From Thermoflexales bacterium (GTDB lineage Bacteria > Chloroflexota > Anaerolineae > J036 > Brachytrichaceae), in NCBI GenBank assembly GCA_025056965.1, contig JANWVF010000006.1:1-64000 (forward strand): a stretch of DNA of 64,000 nt. Direction: 5' to 3'. This document shows positions 1 through 9,100 of the stretch, piece by piece. Positions within the stretch are counted from its first letter, which is position 1, and every line of letters begins with the position of its first letter. Below the pieces are notes generated by a model. That model worked only from the letters and a program-made list of their open reading frames with translations. It did no database searches and was not told the origin of the DNA. The translations under genes and the position numbers were made by a program.

Positions 1-251
1 AAGACGCGTCGAAAGGTGTCGTGGGCAGGGATGCCGTATTCATGCTCGAACAGCCGCCGACGCAGGGCAGGGCGGGCTTGCCAGAAGGCAGCAATGTCCA
101 GCCAACTGTCAGCGCCACCGACAACGGCAATGACGGCGAGGACGACCACATACCACAACGGGTAGCGCTTGCCGAGGTCGCGGCGGAAGTCCTGGATTTG
201 CCGAGCGTGCTCCGCGAGCAGCTTGATAGCTAGAGGGGTCTCTTCACTCAT
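1..251 (-). CDS. ISAs1-family transposase, N-terminal part (partial)
   Basis: The first 83 codons of a transposase start at an ATG at 251 and run off the window. The visible protein has the DDE_Tnp_1-associated domain of ISAs1 transposases: a KRYPLWYVVVLAVIAVV stretch, then GGADSWLDIAAFW, and the signature HDTFRRV just before the edge. In this family the segment precedes the catalytic DDE domain, which would lie outside. Whether the gene is intact cannot be told. The terminal repeat just upstream and the absence of any other gene before it fit an element end. A short ORF on the plus strand here is a shadow. Confidence 0.82.
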   Translation of the reverse strand, partial: MSEETPLAIKLLAEHARQIQDFRRDLGKRYPLWYVVVLAVIAVVGGADSWLDIAAFWQARPALRRRLFEHEYGIPAHDTFRRV

Positions 252-287
252 GCCCTAGTTATCACCTTATGTGATGCATAAGCCCTG
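1..287 (-). mobile_element. Left end of an ISAs1-family insertion sequence, truncated by the window edge
   Basis: A transposase reading leftward off the window is preceded, 36 nt before its start codon, by a sequence that on the minus strand begins CAGGGCTTATGCAT (274-287). CAGGG-type termini are usual for ISAs1-family elements, so I place the element boundary at 287. Only this end is in the window; the other inverted repeat and the short target duplication cannot be checked. The family call is firm from the protein, while the exact terminus is inferred. Confidence 0.6.
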
Positions 288-306
288 TTTATTTACTCCC
301 GTACCC

Positions 307-334
307 TTGACAAACTCCACTTTGCCGCTAGAAT
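307..334 (+). promoter_or_regulatory. Strong sigma70-type promoter upstream of the amt leader
   Basis: A perfect -35 TTGACA (307-312) is separated by 16 nt from TAGAAT (329-334). Transcription would begin near 341. The promoter lies 20 nt beyond the proposed IS end, so it belongs to the chromosome side. It reads into the hairpin-rich segment ending in a terminator at 419-464 and could continue to amt. Confidence 0.7.
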
Positions 335-340
335 CCGACT

Positions 341-465
341 TGCAATCCTACAAGGTTAACCGAATATTGCATTGTGAACCTAGGCTGTGGACAGCTTAGG
401 TCATCAAGCGAGGCCCGCGAAGCCCTCGACCGATGAATCTGCGGTCGAGGGCTTCAGTGTTTTTC
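341..465 (+). ncRNA. Predicted short structured transcript: small RNA or attenuated amt leader
   Basis: Between a consensus promoter and a Rho-independent terminator lies a segment of about 125 nt with no convincing ORF. It can form three consecutive hairpins: TGCAAT/ATTGCA (341-346 with 366-371), a 9-bp stem with hexaloop GTGGAC (378-386 with 393-401, one G-T pair), and the 14-bp terminator stem. It does not match tmRNA, 6S, SRP or RNase P as far as I can see. It may be an independent small RNA or an attenuator for the ammonium transporter 220 nt further on. Boundaries are inferred. Confidence 0.5.
419..464 (+). terminator. Rho-independent terminator upstream of amt
   Basis: A perfect 14-bp stem (419-432 with 442-455) closes a 9-nt loop and is followed by AGTGTTTTT. 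This is a textbook intrinsic terminator on the plus strand. Because no ORF precedes it, it ends the short transcript from the promoter at 307-334 or attenuates amt. Confidence 0.85.
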
Positions 466-687
466 GGCATCGGTTAACCGAGCAGCGTGAGCGCGATATG
501 CAACACAGGAGGTGAGGCTCGAAGCGAAAAGCAGGTGTTTCAACAGCGCCCTGATGCGCGGCCGTTCTTGTCCGAACGGCGCTCTCTTATTCGCCCCTTG
601 ATGGGCAAATCATGACCCACCCTGTCGTCGGTCGCGATAAAGAATCACAGAATCACTCATTTAACGGACGAAAGGAGAGATTTGGCA
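466..687 (+). other. Intergenic leader between terminator and amt
   Basis: About 220 bases without a convincing gene. It contains a 7-bp hairpin with hexaloop TTGTCC (561-567 with 574-580) and a palindrome GGTTAACC (473-480) that also occurs at 354-361. The amt ribosome binding site (AAGGAGA) lies at its end. I recognised no known riboswitch. Confidence 0.5.
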
Positions 688-2184
688 ATGATGCATGCGA
701 TGACCGCAACGACGAAGCGACTTGCAGTGCAATCCATTAACAGTCGGCTGAAGCATTTCGGCCTGCGCATGATCGGTCCTTCGGCAGCAGCGCTTGTTTT
801 CTTGGCCGGCAGCCGATTCGTTCTGGCTCAGGAAGCTAACCCGGCCGCCGACGCACTGCGCGGTGTGGACACGATGTGGGTGCTCGTAGCCGCGTTCTTG
901 GTCTTCTTCATGCAAGCCGGTTTCGCCCTGGTCGAGGCCGGGCTCACCCGCGCCAAGAATGCCAGCAACATCATGATGAAGAACGTCATGGACTTCGTGA
1001 TGGGCAGCTTGGCCTACTGGGCCATCGGTTACGGCCTGATGTTCGGCGCGGTGAGCACCGGCTTGTTCGGCACGAGCAACTTCTTCCCGAGCACAGGCGG
1101 TGCCGATGTCGGCAGCGTGCCGATGCTGGCTTTCTGGTTGTTCCAGCTCGTCTTTGCCGGGACGGCAGCGACGATCGTCTCCGGCGCGATGGCCGAGCGC
1201 ACGAAGTTCAGCGGTTATCTGATCTATAGCATCGTCATCTCAGCTCTCATCTATCCGATCTTTGGCCACTGGGTGTGGGGCACGGGGTGGTTGTGGACGC
1301 TGGGCGATTCGACCGGCCTGGTGCCGGGCGGTGGCTTCCGCGACTTTGCTGGCTCGACTGTGGTGCACAGCGTAGGCGGTTGGGCCGCGTTGATGGGCAC
1401 GTTGGCGCTCGGACCGCGCCTTGGCCGCTTCAATCGTGATGGCTCGCCGAACGCCATCCCCGGTCACTCGGTCACTTTGTTTGGCCTGGGTGTGTTCATC
1501 CTGTGGCTGGGTTGGTTCGGCTTCAACCCCGGCAGCCAGCTCGCGATCGCGGGTGGGAATGCCGACACCGTAGCGCTGGTGGCGGCAAACACCAACTTGG
1601 CGGCAGCCGCCGGTGCCGCTGCTGCGGTGATCTATGGCTATATCACCTCGAAGAAAGCAAACGTGGGTGCGGCGTTCAACGGTGTCTTGGCCGGCTTGGT
1701 GGCCATCACCGCGCCGTGTGCTTACGTCACTCCGCTTGACTCAGTCATCATCGGTGCCGTGGGCGGCGTGCTGGTCATGGTCTTCGGCAAGGTGCTGGAG
1801 GCGCTAAAGATTGATGACCCGGTCGGTGCGATTCCGGTGCACCTGGTGAGCGGTGCTTGGGGCACGCTGGCCATCGGTCTATTTGCCTCGCTCAACGGTG
1901 TGACCGGCTTGTTCCACGGCGGTGGGCTGGGTCAGCTCATCATTCAGTTGATCGGCGTGATCGCCTGTGGCGTATGGACGGCGGCGACGACCGGCCTGTT
2001 GTTCTTCGCGATTAAGAAGACGATCGGCCTGCGCGTCAGCGCAGAAGAAGAGATCCAGGGCCTGGACGCGATGGAGCATGGCACCATCGCCTACCCGCAG
2101 GATGTGGACTTCACGCCCGGTGCACCCAGCCCTGCTTCGAGCATCTATCGCCCGAGCTCCGCTCCGGCAACTACGGGGAAGTGA
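688..2184 (+). CDS. amt: Ammonium transporter (Amt/MEP/Rh family)
   Basis: Imports ammonium across the cytoplasmic membrane as a trimer. The 498-residue protein has a hydrophobic signal-like segment (about 28-48), then eleven predicted membrane helices. Hallmarks are DTMWVLVAAFLVFFMQAGF, the EAGLTRAKN segment, and the two pore histidines in VVHSVGGWAAL (about H227) and PVHLVSGAWGT (about H385). The C-terminal tail carries the usual GLDxxEHG segment. ATG 688 is chosen because AAGGAG lies about 10 nt upstream; an in-frame TTG at 682 is less likely. No glnK (PII) gene follows, unlike the common arrangement. The gene is followed by a strong hairpin and preceded by a possibly attenuated leader. 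Confidence 0.96.
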   Translation: MMHAMTATTKRLAVQSINSRLKHFGLRMIGPSAAALVFLAGSRFVLAQEANPAADALRGVDTMWVLVAAFLVFFMQAGFALVEAGLTRAKNASNIMMKNVMDFVMGSLAYWAIGYGLMFGAVSTGLFGTSNFFPSTGGADVGSVPMLAFWLFQLVFAGTAATIVSGAMAERTKFSGYLIYSIVISALIYPIFGHWVWGTGWLWTLGDSTGLVPGGGFRDFAGSTVVHSVGGWAALMGTLALGPRLGRFNRDGSPNAIPGHSVTLFGLGVFILWLGWFGFNPGSQLAIAGGNADTVALVAANTNLAAAAGAAAAVIYGYITSKKANVGAAFNGVLAGLVAITAPCAYVTPLDSVIIGAVGGVLVMVFGKVLEALKIDDPVGAIPVHLVSGAWGTLAIGLFASLNGVTGLFHGGGLGQLIIQLIGVIACGVWTAATTGLLFFAIKKTIGLRVSAEEEIQGLDAMEHGTIAYPQDVDFTPGAPSPASSIYRPSSAPATTGK

Positions 2185-2200
2185 GCTTGTGTCATGAACG

Positions 2201-2234
2201 CTCAGTCAGGCCGCATCAATGCGGCCTGACTGAG
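2201..2234 (+). terminator. Strong hairpin after amt, probable terminator
   Basis: A perfect 16-bp inverted repeat (2201-2216 with 2219-2234) with a minimal loop lies 16 nt after the amt stop codon. It has no clear T-tract, so it may act as an intrinsic terminator, an mRNA 3'-end stabiliser or both. The 200 bases up to the next gene (2235-2435) show no gene. Confidence 0.65.
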
Positions 2235-2435
2235 TCGAAGCCCATCTTGTCCTCTTCTGACCTCTGCTGAGCCTGCAGCGCGTGCCGACGGCCGTGTTGC
2301 GAGCCCTGCCTAAACCTACAGACTCCTCCGATTAGGCCGGCTAAGGCACCGCCTCGCAATATTTGCCCATGTCTTCTAGGGCTTCTATCAGGCCGATGTC
2401 TTCTAGCTGCGCTATAGCCACGCCGCGCCGGTGAT

Positions 2436-3464
2436 TCAGCCGTTCGTCAGATGCCTGCGCACTTCTGTGGTGAGCCGTTGGCCGTGCAGCGTAAGCCAGG
2501 CATCCACGCGCGCGAGCGACTCCAGCCAGCTCGCCACGTCTACATATGGGCTGAGGTTGCTGAGGAACCGTCCGACCAGGTGCATCAGTACGTTGGCATT
2601 GCGCAACAGCACCATGACCGGCAACAACGCGATTTCCTCATCGCTGAAGCGCCCAGCACGTCCATAGCCGCGCGCCAGCGCTGCAACGCGCTCCCACTCC
2701 CGGCCGCTGCCGATGACGTCCCAGCACCATGTATCTATGGCAATGGCGAAGTCCATGCCGCGCGGGTTGAGCGCGCAGTTCTCGAAGTCCAGCACGGCGG
2801 TGACGTCCGAGCCTTCCATGAGGATATTGCCGGTAATGTAGTCGCCGTGGATAAGCTGTTGGGGCAAAGCGCGAATGCGCTTTTCATGGGCGTAAATGCG
2901 CTCCAGCACGGCGTCCACGCGCGCTACGTCGAGCCGTGAAGCTAGAGATCCCACGGCGCGCATCGCCTCAAACGGGTCGGGCACAAGCGGGTGAACGCGG
3001 CCGAGCTCGATATATGGTCGGGGCGCGCCGGCGCCGCGTGATTCCACCCGCGCCAGCGCAGCGTGTAACAAGGCCATTGCCCGGCCGGCGCCTTCGGCCT
3101 GACCCAGATCGTGAACATCGGGGTTCTTGCCCCGGATGAACGGGATAAGCACCATCAGCCGTATCTGGTGTCCGCTGTCCACCAGCGCCCACGGCTCGCC
3201 TCGACGGGTGAGGATCGGCGCAGGCACGGCAAAGGGTAGAGCTTGTTCGGCCAGTTGCATCAGTACGGAGATCTCATGCTGAATGTATCTGGGGTTGGCG
3301 TGATTGCCATACACGCGCAACACGTAGGGCAACGGCGCGCCGGCATAATCGTGCAGGCGGTATAAATAGTTGTTGTAGCCACGCCCTAGTGGACGGAGGA
3401 CGCAGCCGGCCGGGACATCCCATATCCCGGATAGCTCGATCTGTGTGACCTCTACGCCGGACAC
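2436..3464 (-). CDS. APH/choline-kinase-fold phosphotransferase
   Basis: A 342-residue kinase-like protein of the aminoglycoside phosphotransferase superfamily. The Brenner-type catalytic loop is visible as IHGDYITGNILM and the metal-binding segment as AVLDFENCALNPRGMDFA. An N-lobe with GRGYNNYLYRL and YVLRVY corresponds to the ATP-binding beta-hairpin and lysine/arginine region. The substrate cannot be told; homoserine-kinase- and choline-kinase-like proteins share this plan. Its start overlaps the end of the upstream asparaginase-family gene by 13 nt, indicating translational coupling and a joint transcript. The family call is firm, the substrate unknown. Confidence 0.8.
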   Translation of the reverse strand: MSGVEVTQIELSGIWDVPAGCVLRPLGRGYNNYLYRLHDYAGAPLPYVLRVYGNHANPRYIQHEISVLMQLAEQALPFAVPAPILTRRGEPWALVDSGHQIRLMVLIPFIRGKNPDVHDLGQAEGAGRAMALLHAALARVESRGAGAPRPYIELGRVHPLVPDPFEAMRAVGSLASRLDVARVDAVLERIYAHEKRIRALPQQLIHGDYITGNILMEGSDVTAVLDFENCALNPRGMDFAIAIDTWCWDVIGSGREWERVAALARGYGRAGRFSDEEIALLPVMVLLRNANVLMHLVGRFLSNLSPYVDVASWLESLARVDAWLTLHGQRLTTEVRRHLTNG

Positions 3465-4393
3465 ACCGCCTCACGCAGGAGAGGATGAGGATCGTCGGCG
3501 CGCTGTACTTTGTAGCACAGGCCGGGCCGTGTGGCGAACGCGCCGACATGGCCGGCGGCGTCCATCAGCAGGATGCGCACCCAGTGCGCATGGCGCGTCG
3601 GATCCTCGGCGGCGGGCGCGCCGAGTAGGTCGGACAGCTGGCGGGCAACCTCACGGCCGGCCGATTCCAGCGACCATCCCAGGCGCATCAGCATCACGGC
3701 CTGCACCGCAGCGCCCACCCGCATAGCCGCTTCGCCCAGCCCCATGCACGCTGCCGCGCCGTAGCGGTCGTCGCAATAGTTGCCCGCGCCGACGAGCGGC
3801 GAGTCGCCCACCCGACCGGGATACTTCCAGGCGATGCCGGACGTGCTGACCGCGCTGCAGATGTGGCCGGCCGCGTCGCGGACGATCACGTTCATCGTAT
3901 CGCTCCCACGGCGCTCGCCGAGCGCGCGCAGCGTGAGCGCAATGGTGTCGCGCTGGTGCGTATCTTCGCCGATTGCGGCGATGCGTTGCTGCCACGCCGC
4001 GCGCGCCTCCGGGGAGAGCATGTCGCGTCGCTCGGCGCCGATTTCGGCTGCGAAGCGCGCTGCGCCCTCGCCGGCCAGCAACACATGTGGCAGGCGCAGC
4101 ATGACCTGACGCGCGATGCTGATCGGATGTCGGAAGCCCTTCAGCGCCGCGACCGCGCCGGCGCGCAGCGTCGCGCCATCCATGAATGACGCATCCAGCT
4201 CGACCTCGCCGAGGATGTTCGGCCAGCCGCCGTAGCCGACGGTGTGCTCATCCGGATCATCCTCGACTGCGCAGGCGATGAATTCCGCCACGTCGCCGGC
4301 GCTCGCGCCATGACGCAAGCGCTCCACACCCTCGCTGATGAACTCGTCACGAATCTCGGCATTGGCGAGAACGACAATGGAGGAGGATGCCAT
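3452..4393 (-). CDS. N-terminal-nucleophile asparaginase / isoaspartyl peptidase family protein
   Basis: Belongs to the glycosylasparaginase and plant-type asparaginase family, made as one chain and self-cleaved before a threonine. The likely cleavage site is in RRGSDTMNVIV, with the Thr of DTMNV as nucleophile, followed by the family signature TSGIAWKYPGRVGDSPL and GAGNYCDDRYGA. The N-terminal part has GYGGWPNILGEVELDAS, typical of the large subunit. ATG 4393 is chosen over an in-frame ATG at 4411 because on the minus strand a TACAAT hexamer ends 6 nt before it, which suggests a leaderless start. It lies upstream of the coupled kinase gene. The exact substrate is not predictable. Confidence 0.85.
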   Translation of the reverse strand: MASSSIVVLANAEIRDEFISEGVERLRHGASAGDVAEFIACAVEDDPDEHTVGYGGWPNILGEVELDASFMDGATLRAGAVAALKGFRHPISIARQVMLRLPHVLLAGEGAARFAAEIGAERRDMLSPEARAAWQQRIAAIGEDTHQRDTIALTLRALGERRGSDTMNVIVRDAAGHICSAVSTSGIAWKYPGRVGDSPLVGAGNYCDDRYGAAACMGLGEAAMRVGAAVQAVMLMRLGWSLESAGREVARQLSDLLGAPAAEDPTRHAHWVRILLMDAAGHVGAFATRPGLCYKVQRADDPHPLLREAVCPA

Positions 4394-4435
4394 GCCGCGA
4401 TTGTAGGGCATCCGCGACGGGGTGGAGCATGTCGC

Positions 4436-4870
4436 TCAGTCCAGCCAGCCGAGGGCGCGGGCGATGTTGATCGCTTCGATGCGCCCGTCGGCGCGGAGCT
4501 TGGCCAGCACATTGCCGACGTGAAAGGCGGCTGTGCGCTCACTCACGCTTAGGCGGGCGGCAATCTCTTTGTTGCGTAGGCCGCGCGCCATCAGCGTCAG
4601 CACCTCCTGCTCGCGCCGGGTGAGCTTAGCTACGGGCGGTGATGCATCGGCACGGTGAATGGCGTCGCCGTCTTCTTCGAAGATCTCAAAGGACTCGGCC
4701 AGTGCGTCGTAAGCGGCTGCGAGTGAACGAGCAAGCGCGCACAACTCAGCGGCCAGCTCCGGATCGTCTACGGCTGCGCATAACGCCTGCAGGCGCGAAA
4801 GGACATCCGCCAGCACCTCATGTGGCGAGCGGTAAACAAGCGTGGCGTCAACCTCACGGCGCAGGAGCAT
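4436..4870 (-). CDS. LuxR/NarL-type HTH transcription regulator, short form
   Basis: The C-terminal 65 residues form a LuxR-type helix-turn-helix: [20 protein letters not shown], then [20 protein letters not shown] and [20 protein letters not shown]. The roughly 75 preceding residues are helical and lack phosphoacceptor motifs, so this is not a standard response regulator. I chose ATG 4870, which has GAGG 6 nt upstream and overlaps the preceding gene by 17 nt; the longer open frame to 5065 would overlap that gene deeply. It has 144 residues. Targets are unknown; the adjacent genes are the obvious candidates. Confidence 0.8.
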   Translation of the reverse strand: MLLRREVDATLVYRSPHEVLADVLSRLQALCAAVDDPELAAELCALARSLAAAYDALAESFEIFEEDGDAIHRADASPPVAKLTRREQEVLTLMARGLRNKEIAARLSVSERTAAFHVGNVLAKLRADGRIEAINIARALGWLD

Positions 4871-5321
4871 CCCATTCCTCAATTCCGCCATCGGGAGAAC
4901 TACGCAAGAAACGGGTGGGATGACCATAGGGCGGACGACGGTGACGTGGGAACGGTGGAGGCGGCGGACCTTGCTCGAACCATTCCTCAGCGAATGGATC
5001 TGGTGGCGGGAATGGCGGCGCAGGCGCGGGAGGCGGCACGCCCAGGCGTGGCTCTTGTTGTTCAATTGGCTTAGCCGGCTCAGCCTGCTCGCCCTCAGCT
5101 AACAGGCGCTTGAAGATATGGAAGGCGCCGCCCGTTGGCTGCGGCTGCACGCCCACTAGCTCCCAGCCCTGTTCTCCTAACGCATTCAAGTAGCGTCGGC
5201 CGAAGGCGGTCATGCGCTCGCCCTCCTGAATCAGCGTCTCTTCGCCTTCGATGGACACGCGCCCGCGAAAGTCCACGAATGCAACTTTGTATTCGTATCG
5301 CTGCTTGCTCATGCCCATCAT
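4854..5321 (-). CDS. DUF4177-like protein with proline-rich tail
   Basis: The first 70 residues match the small DUF4177 fold pattern: [11 protein letters not shown] near the N-terminus, then [16 protein letters not shown] and FHIFKR. The rest is low complexity and proline-rich, including [14 protein letters not shown], and probably disordered. Function is unknown for this family. It sits 44 nt downstream of uvrB on the same strand and overlaps the LuxR-type gene, so it is likely part of a uvrB-led transcript. Two or three ATG codons are clustered at the start (5321, 5318, 5312), and the choice among them is open. Confidence 0.65.
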   Translation of the reverse strand: MMGMSKQRYEYKVAFVDFRGRVSIEGEETLIQEGERMTAFGRRYLNALGEQGWELVGVQPQPTGGAFHIFKRLLAEGEQAEPAKPIEQQEPRLGVPPPAPAPPFPPPDPFAEEWFEQGPPPPPFPRHRRPPYGHPTRFLRSSPDGGIEEWDAPAP

Positions 5322-5365
5322 GTTACGGCTTCAGATGCGGCCTGTGAACTGTCAGACTGAACAGG

Positions 5366-7534
5366 TTAACGACGCCTGCGCGGGCTGCCTTTCTTCGGCT
5401 TCTTGATGGCGTAGGACGCCGGGGGCGAGTCGGCTGCGCCTATGAGCAGGCGCCCTGCTTCGCCGTCTGCGCCGTAATCGCGCAGGCGGCGAATCTTCTC
5501 CCACTCCGGCGTCTGGTCGTCTATGTCGTTGAGCAACTGGCGCAGCTCCAAGATCTGGTCGCGCAGCATAGCGGCCTTCTCAAATTCAAGGTCTTTGGCC
5601 GCTTGGCGCATTTGTTCCTCCAGCTCGACGATGAGCCGCTTCTGTTCGCTCTTGGGCAGTGACGCCAGCCGCAAGGCGAGTGGTTCGGCCGATGCCTGCG
5701 TCTTGCGCTTGGCATCGTAGCCGGCCTTCCCCTCAGCGACCCTGACCCGATCGGTCAGGTCGCGGACCGCCTTGTAGATGGATTGTGGCTGGATGCCGTG
5801 TGCCTCGTTATAGGCGATTTGCTTAGCGCGCCGGCGCTCGGTCTCTTCGATCGCGACGCGCATCGAGTCGGTCACTGTATCGGCATACATGATGACCTTG
5901 CCGTTGACATGGCGGGCGGCCCGGCCGATGGTCTGAATGAGCGACGTGGCGCTGCGCAGGAAGCCCTCCTTGTCCGCGTCTAGGATAGCTACTAACGACA
6001 CTTCCGGCAGGTCCAATCCCTCACGCAGGAGGTTAATGCCCACGACGACGTCGTATTCGCCCAAGCGCAGGTCGCGCAGGATCTCTACGCGCTCCACCGT
6101 CTGCACCTCGCTGTGCAAATACTGAACCTTGATGTCCAGCTCCTGCAGATAAGCGGTCAAGTCCTCGGCCATGCGCTTGGTGAGCGTGGTGACGAGGGTG
6201 CGCTCGCCGCGCGCGACGCGCTGGCGGATCTCGCCGATGAGGTCGTCCACCTGGCCGCGCACGGGTCGCACCTCGATCTCCGGATCGAGGATGCCGGTCG
6301 GGCGAATCACCTGATCCACGACGACCGCGCTGTGCTGCAACTCGAATGGGCCGGGTGTGGCGCTAACGAAGATGACCTGGCGATAGCGTTGCTCAAACTC
6401 CTCGAACTTGAGCGGCCGGTTGTCAAGCGCGCTGGGAAGGCGAAAGCCATAGTCCACCAGCACCTGTTTGCGCTCGCGGTCGCCGTTGTACATGCCGCGA
6501 ATCTGCGGGATGGTCATGTGGCTTTCGTCAATCACCAGCAGGAAGTCGTCTGGGAAGTAGTCCAGCAGGGTGAAAGGCGGCGTGCCCGGCGGCCGGCCGT
6601 CCAGCAGGCGCGAGTAATTCTCGATCCCGCTGGTGAAGCCGACCTCACGCAGCATCTCGATGTCGTAGCGGGTGCGCTGCTCGATGCGCTGCGCTTCCAG
6701 GTACTTCTCCTGCGACTTGAAGAAAGCGATGCGCTCTTCCAGCTCTTGCTCGATCTCGCGAATCGCGCGCTGGAGTTTCTCCTGCGGCGTGATGTAATGC
6801 TTGGCCGGGTAGATCTCGACCTCCGGCAGCTCTTTGAGGATCTCGCCCGTGAGCGTATCTATCTCGGTGATCCGCTCGATCTCGTCGCCGAAGAACTCGA
6901 CGCGGTAGGCGGTCTCGGCGTAGGCCGGCTGTACCTCCAGCGTGTCGCCGCGCACGCGGAAGCGTCCGCGCGTTAGGCTGGCGTCGTTGCGCTCGTATTG
7001 GATTGCTACCAACATGCGCAACACGACGTCGCGCCGGCGCACTTCTCCGCGCGTCAGCTTGACGACGAACCGCCCGTAATCCTCCGGGTTACCGACTCCG
7101 TAGATGCACGACACCGAGGCGACGATGATCACGTCGCGCCGGCTCATCAGCGCGCTGGTCGCGGCCAGGCGCAGCCGGTCTATCTCGTCGTTGATCGAGG
7201 CGTCCTTCTCGATGTAGAGGTCGTAACGCGGCACGTAAGCTTCGGGCTGGTAATAGTCATAGTAGCTGACGAAGTACTCGACCGCATTCTCCGGGAAGAA
7301 CTCTTTGAACTCGGCGTAGAGTTGGGCTGCCAGCGTCTTGTTGTGGGCGATGACGAGGGTTGGACGCTGCACGCGCTCGATGACTTTGGCAATGGTGTAT
7401 GTCTTACCGGTGCCGGTGGCTCCCAGCAGCGTGGTGTAGCGATTACCGGCGTTGAGGCTGGCCACCAACGCCTCGATCGCCTGTGGCTGATCGCCGGTCG
7501 GCTGGAAGGGGGAATGTACTTTGAACTCCGGCAT
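5366..7534 (-). CDS. uvrB: Excinuclease ABC subunit B (UvrB)
   Basis: The damage-verification helicase-like subunit of nucleotide excision repair, acting with UvrA and UvrC. All landmarks are present: Walker A GATGTGKT (38-45), the Tyr-rich beta-hairpin region [16 protein letters not shown], the DEAD-like VIDESH, helicase motifs VSATPGPFE and [33 protein letters not shown], and a C-terminal UVR motif ([20 protein letters not shown]) for UvrC contact. At 722 residues it is slightly longer than usual because of a basic tail, [19 protein letters not shown] hexamer lies about 24 nt upstream of the start. Confidence 0.98.
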   Translation of the reverse strand: MPEFKVHSPFQPTGDQPQAIEALVASLNAGNRYTTLLGATGTGKTYTIAKVIERVQRPTLVIAHNKTLAAQLYAEFKEFFPENAVEYFVSYYDYYQPEAYVPRYDLYIEKDASINDEIDRLRLAATSALMSRRDVIIVASVSCIYGVGNPEDYGRFVVKLTRGEVRRRDVVLRMLVAIQYERNDASLTRGRFRVRGDTLEVQPAYAETAYRVEFFGDEIERITEIDTLTGEILKELPEVEIYPAKHYITPQEKLQRAIREIEQELEERIAFFKSQEKYLEAQRIEQRTRYDIEMLREVGFTSGIENYSRLLDGRPPGTPPFTLLDYFPDDFLLVIDESHMTIPQIRGMYNGDRERKQVLVDYGFRLPSALDNRPLKFEEFEQRYRQVIFVSATPGPFELQHSAVVVDQVIRPTGILDPEIEVRPVRGQVDDLIGEIRQRVARGERTLVTTLTKRMAEDLTAYLQELDIKVQYLHSEVQTVERVEILRDLRLGEYDVVVGINLLREGLDLPEVSLVAILDADKEGFLRSATSLIQTIGRAARHVNGKVIMYADTVTDSMRVAIEETERRRAKQIAYNEAHGIQPQSIYKAVRDLTDRVRVAEGKAGYDAKRKTQASAEPLALRLASLPKSEQKRLIVELEEQMRQAAKDLEFEKAAMLRDQILELRQLLNDIDDQTPEWEKIRRLRDYGADGEAGRLLIGAADSPPASYAIKKPKKGSPRRRR

Positions 7535-7557
7535 CAGATATCCATAAGCAGCGAATG

Positions 7558-7563
7558 ATTATA
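7558..7563 (-). promoter_or_regulatory. Probable -10 element for uvrB
   Basis: A TATAAT hexamer on the minus strand lies 23 nt before the uvrB ATG. No convincing -35 hexamer is found at the expected spacing. I see no clear LexA-type operator here. Confidence 0.4.
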
Positions 7564-7836
7564 GGGCGTGCGTAATCTGCGCCTGACCGGATATACCTGG
7601 CTTGCCCCGACCTCCCAGTGGACTCTCCGCCCCTCGGCATCCCGAAACTCGCTTGTGGGCGATGGTCCTCGCCCTCGAAGAGCGCGCGCACGAATTGGCG
7701 CATTCCGATTTCTGATAGGTCCGAACGCATGTCCGAACTTCCTTCAAAGAGCTACCCTGAGTTGCATCCTAGGCGTTTTGCGCCCAAACTTACGCCCTAC
7801 AACTGAGTAACCTCTCAATCCATCAAATCGAACCGT
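7564..7836. other. Divergent intergenic region between uvrB and an enolase-superfamily gene
   Basis: No gene is apparent. It holds a direct repeat TCCGAAC at 7720-7726 and 7732-7738, one DNA turn apart, which could be a regulator site; this is weak evidence. Short ORFs here overlap each other on both strands and have no family features. Confidence 0.4.
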
Positions 7837-9027
7837 ATGAAGATCACATCTGTCAAAACGGCCGCTACCGTCGGCCATGGCATGCACCTGTGGGTCAAAA
7901 TCACCACGGACGCTGGCATCACCGGCATCGGCGAATGCGTACATGGTGGCAAGCAAGCGATCGCCATCATTCAGTATCTTGAGCCAAAGTTGATCGGGCG
8001 CGACCCGTTTGCCATAGATGCGCTGTTCGAGGAGATGCGGCGCAGCCACGTCTTCGACGGCGGCACCGGCGGTGCGCTCATCACAGCGCTCAGCGGCATC
8101 GAGATCGCGCTGTGGGACATCAAGGGCAAAGCCCTAGGCGTGCCGGTGTACGAGCTGCTCGGTGGCAAGTTCCGCAACAAGATTTGGATGTACTGCGACT
8201 GCCAAGTGGATCCAGGGATGGAGTTTGACGAGATCGAGCGCGCGGTGCACGGCGTGTTGGCCAAGGGCTTCACCGCGCTCAAAATAGATCTGGACATCGG
8301 CGCATACTCGGCCCAGCGCATCCCGGTGGACGCCGATACTCAGGTGCTCACCCTCAAGGAAGGCGCATTTAGCAAAGACAAGTTCAACTACACGGCCACG
8401 CAGCGCGAGCACGAGCGCATGTTGCAGATGGTGGATATGGTGACGCGCGCGGCTGGTAAGGACGTCGCCGTAGCCGCCGATGTCCACACGCGCCTCGATG
8501 TGCCGAGCGCCATCCGGCTGGTGCGCGATCTGAATCAGTTCCATCTGCTCTGGCTGGAGGAGCCAGTGCCGCCGGAGAATATTGACGCGATGCGCGAGGT
8601 CAAGCGCCACAGCACCACGCCCATCTGCGCCGGCGAGAACATCTACCTGCGCTTCGGCTTCCGTGAGCTTCTGGAGAAACAGGCTGTGGACATCATTATG
8701 CCCGACCTGCCCAAGTGCGGCGGCCTAAGCGACGGCCGCAAGATCGCCAACCTAGCCGAGTTGTATTACATCCCGTTCGCGCCGCATAATGTCTCGTCGC
8801 CGATCGGCACGATGGCCAGCGCCCACGTCTGTGCCAGCGTGCCGAACTTCTTAGTCTTGGAGTGGCACTGGAATGAGCGGCCGTATTGGACGACGATCAT
8901 CAAAGAGAAAGAGGACATCATCAAGGACGGCTACATCGAGCTGACCGATCGTCCCGGCATCGGTGTTGAGCTGGATGAGGAAGTGGCGCGGCAGTATCAG
9001 TATCCGGGCACGACCTGGTTTGAATAG
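7837..9027 (+). CDS. Mandelate racemase/muconate lactonizing enzyme family protein (sugar-acid dehydratase-like)
   Basis: A 396-residue enolase-superfamily enzyme, expected to abstract the alpha-proton of a carboxylate sugar and usually to dehydrate it. The capping domain comes first (to about 125), then a TIM-like barrel with metal ligands D215 (AADVH), E241 (LEEP) and E267 (AGEN), and a general base H317 in PHNVSSP. A lysine K149 in ALKIDLD stands where the KxK motif would be. The pattern resembles galactonate/gluconate-type dehydratases, but substrate cannot be assigned. It precedes a GH20 glycosidase, consistent with carbohydrate catabolism. A paralogue lies at 27236-28393. Confidence 0.85.
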   Translation: MKITSVKTAATVGHGMHLWVKITTDAGITGIGECVHGGKQAIAIIQYLEPKLIGRDPFAIDALFEEMRRSHVFDGGTGGALITALSGIEIALWDIKGKALGVPVYELLGGKFRNKIWMYCDCQVDPGMEFDEIERAVHGVLAKGFTALKIDLDIGAYSAQRIPVDADTQVLTLKEGAFSKDKFNYTATQREHERMLQMVDMVTRAAGKDVAVAADVHTRLDVPSAIRLVRDLNQFHLLWLEEPVPPENIDAMREVKRHSTTPICAGENIYLRFGFRELLEKQAVDIIMPDLPKCGGLSDGRKIANLAELYYIPFAPHNVSSPIGTMASAHVCASVPNFLVLEWHWNERPYWTTIIKEKEDIIKDGYIELTDRPGIGVELDEEVARQYQYPGTTWFE

Positions 9028-9100
9028 CGACGGCAGGTAATCCCTGCGGAAAAGTGCCTGACAGCTTTCCTCACTCGTAGAATCTGGGTGCTAAGCCGTC

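Noticed and set aside
21-233. 70-codon ORF on the plus strand
   Set aside because: It lies fully opposite the transposase frame, which has clear family motifs.
561-580. ANTAR-type hexaloop hairpin with loop TTGTCC
   Set aside because: The loop lacks the expected A at position 1 and G at position 4.
6113-6976. 287-codon ORF antisense to uvrB
   Set aside because: Long antisense frames are common in high-GC genes; the opposite strand encodes invariant UvrB motifs and this frame shows no family pattern.
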